This document shows positions 5,775-6,274 of a stretch of DNA of 6,274 nucleotides, one piece after another. Below the pieces are notes generated by a model, which was not told the origin of the DNA, ran no database searches, and saw only the letters and a list, made by a program, of their open reading frames with translations. A program made the translations under genes and the position numbers. Source of the DNA: Clostridiales bacterium (GTDB lineage: Bacteria; Bacillota; Clostridia; Christensenellales; CAG-138); contig JAISXK010000092.1 in assembly GCA_031270585.1 (NCBI GenBank), positions 1 to 6,274 on the forward strand, read 5' to 3'. Position 1 is the stretch's first letter. Each line of letters begins with the position of its first letter.

Positions 5775-6274
5775 TTAGTAGCCCAAGTCCTCCGCAACCA
5801 GAATGACTTTGATTCTGCCCGGAACCATTGAGCGTTTCGTGATGACTATCTGGCCGTAAGAAGTCTCAACGATGTCTGATGGCAGGTCAGCGTTCGGGCG
5901 CACTTTCATGTATGTTTTCGGTGCGGCGACTGTTCTAATTCGTTCCAATGCAGCGTCAACGTCATCTGCAATTTTGTTTTGCCCTGCGATAATCAGCACG
6001 GTCTTAGGCCCGAAAATCAACGCAGAAACGCGATTGCCGTACCCGTCAACATTCACCAGTTCGCCGTCCAGAGTGATTGCGTTGCTGCCCATGAGGAAAA
6101 CGTCTGCGCCTAAAGCCTTATGAGCGATTTCGTCCATAGCTCTTGCGCCGTCGGCAACCTTGGGATTCCAGACTTTGATGTCATCGCGCTTTGCGAGTTC
6201 TTCCATAAGCCCGATTTCTTCAATCGTCGTCGAACCGCCACATGATACGCTGCTTCCTGATTGGATAAGCTCGA
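5775..6274 (-). CDS. LUD-domain ('lactate utilization'-like) protein, 5' part outside the window
   Basis: 165 residues and the stop are visible; the reading frame stays open to the window edge, so the internal ATG at 6206 is not the start. Small LUD proteins are usually about 210 residues, so roughly 45 N-terminal residues are missing. Family features: VSCGGSTTIEEIGL just upstream of 6206, then in order FLMGSNAITLDGELVNVDGYGNRVSALIFGPK, a hydrophobic strand with GQNKI, RIRTVAAP, and the C-terminal strand GRIKVILVAEDLGY. The LUD fold (LutB/LutC relatives, Pfam LUD_dom) is linked to lactate oxidation in larger proteins; the stand-alone clostridial type has no established reaction. Most such proteins I recall carry a Cys-rich segment (C-x3-GxCxDC type) between RIRTVAAP and the final strands; here that segment has no cysteine. 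G+C is near 50%, lower than in the neighbouring operon. It is closed by its own terminator, so it is a separate unit from the dehydrogenase genes. Confidence 0.88.
   Translation of the reverse strand, partial: ELIQSGSSVSCGGSTTIEEIGLMEELAKRDDIKVWNPKVADGARAMDEIAHKALGADVFLMGSNAITLDGELVNVDGYGNRVSALIFGPKTVLIIAGQNKIADDVDAALERIRTVAAPKTYMKVRPNADLPSDIVETSYGQIVITKRSMVPGRIKVILVAEDLGY

Noticed and set aside
5615..5806. Plus-strand open frame of 63 codons in the intergenic region
   Set aside because: It runs through the LUD terminator into the end of the LUD gene, has no ribosome binding site, and resembles no known protein.
1..6274. CRISPR array, insertion sequence, tRNA or rRNA
   Set aside because: No regularly spaced identical repeats, transposase motifs, terminal inverted repeats or recognisable structural RNA other than the GEMM-I aptamer were seen.

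Overview
The window holds one complete minus-strand operon for a lipoate-dependent 2-oxoacid dehydrogenase complex. Partial genes flank it at both edges. Base composition (about 57-60% or more G+C in the operon, around 50% in the right-hand gene by rough counting), strong AGGAGG-type ribosome binding sites, a near-consensus sigma-70/sigma-A promoter, a small LUD-domain protein and a GEMM-type cyclic-dinucleotide riboswitch together suggest an anaerobic Firmicute of the class Clostridia. That assignment is inference; a spirochaete or another anaerobe is not excluded.

Layout, read in the direction of transcription (right to left). (1) 6274-5775: the 3' part of a small LUD-domain ('lactate utilization'-like) protein, closed by an intrinsic terminator at 5712-5748. 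(2) 5774-5448: an intergenic region with a TTGACG-N17-TATAAT promoter carrying an extended -10, then a roughly 68-nt leader with a perfect 12-bp palindrome and three near-identical TATRACATCA-like repeats. (3) 5447-4020: E2 acyltransferase, with one lipoyl domain, a peripheral subunit-binding domain and a catalytic domain. (4) 4006-2645: E3 dihydrolipoyl dehydrogenase. (5) 2621-162: E1, with alpha and beta halves fused into one 819-residue chain. (6) 161-1: a leader containing a clear GEMM-I (cyclic-di-GMP class I) aptamer, followed by a ribosome binding site and the first three codons of a gene that leaves the window.

The three complex genes are packed tightly (13- and 23-nt gaps), and the E2 stop codon overlaps the E3 ribosome binding site, so they should be co-transcribed and made together. 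E1 decarboxylates a 2-oxoacid (or cleaves acetoin) on ThDP, E2 carries the acyl group on its lipoyl lysine to CoA, and E3 reoxidises the lipoyl group with NAD+. The substrate cannot be fixed from sequence alone; pyruvate, acetoin and branched-chain 2-oxoacids are all possible. The most notable points are the fused, insertion-bearing E1, the order E2-E3-E1, the possible operators in the operon leader, and the second-messenger riboswitch directly behind the operon.
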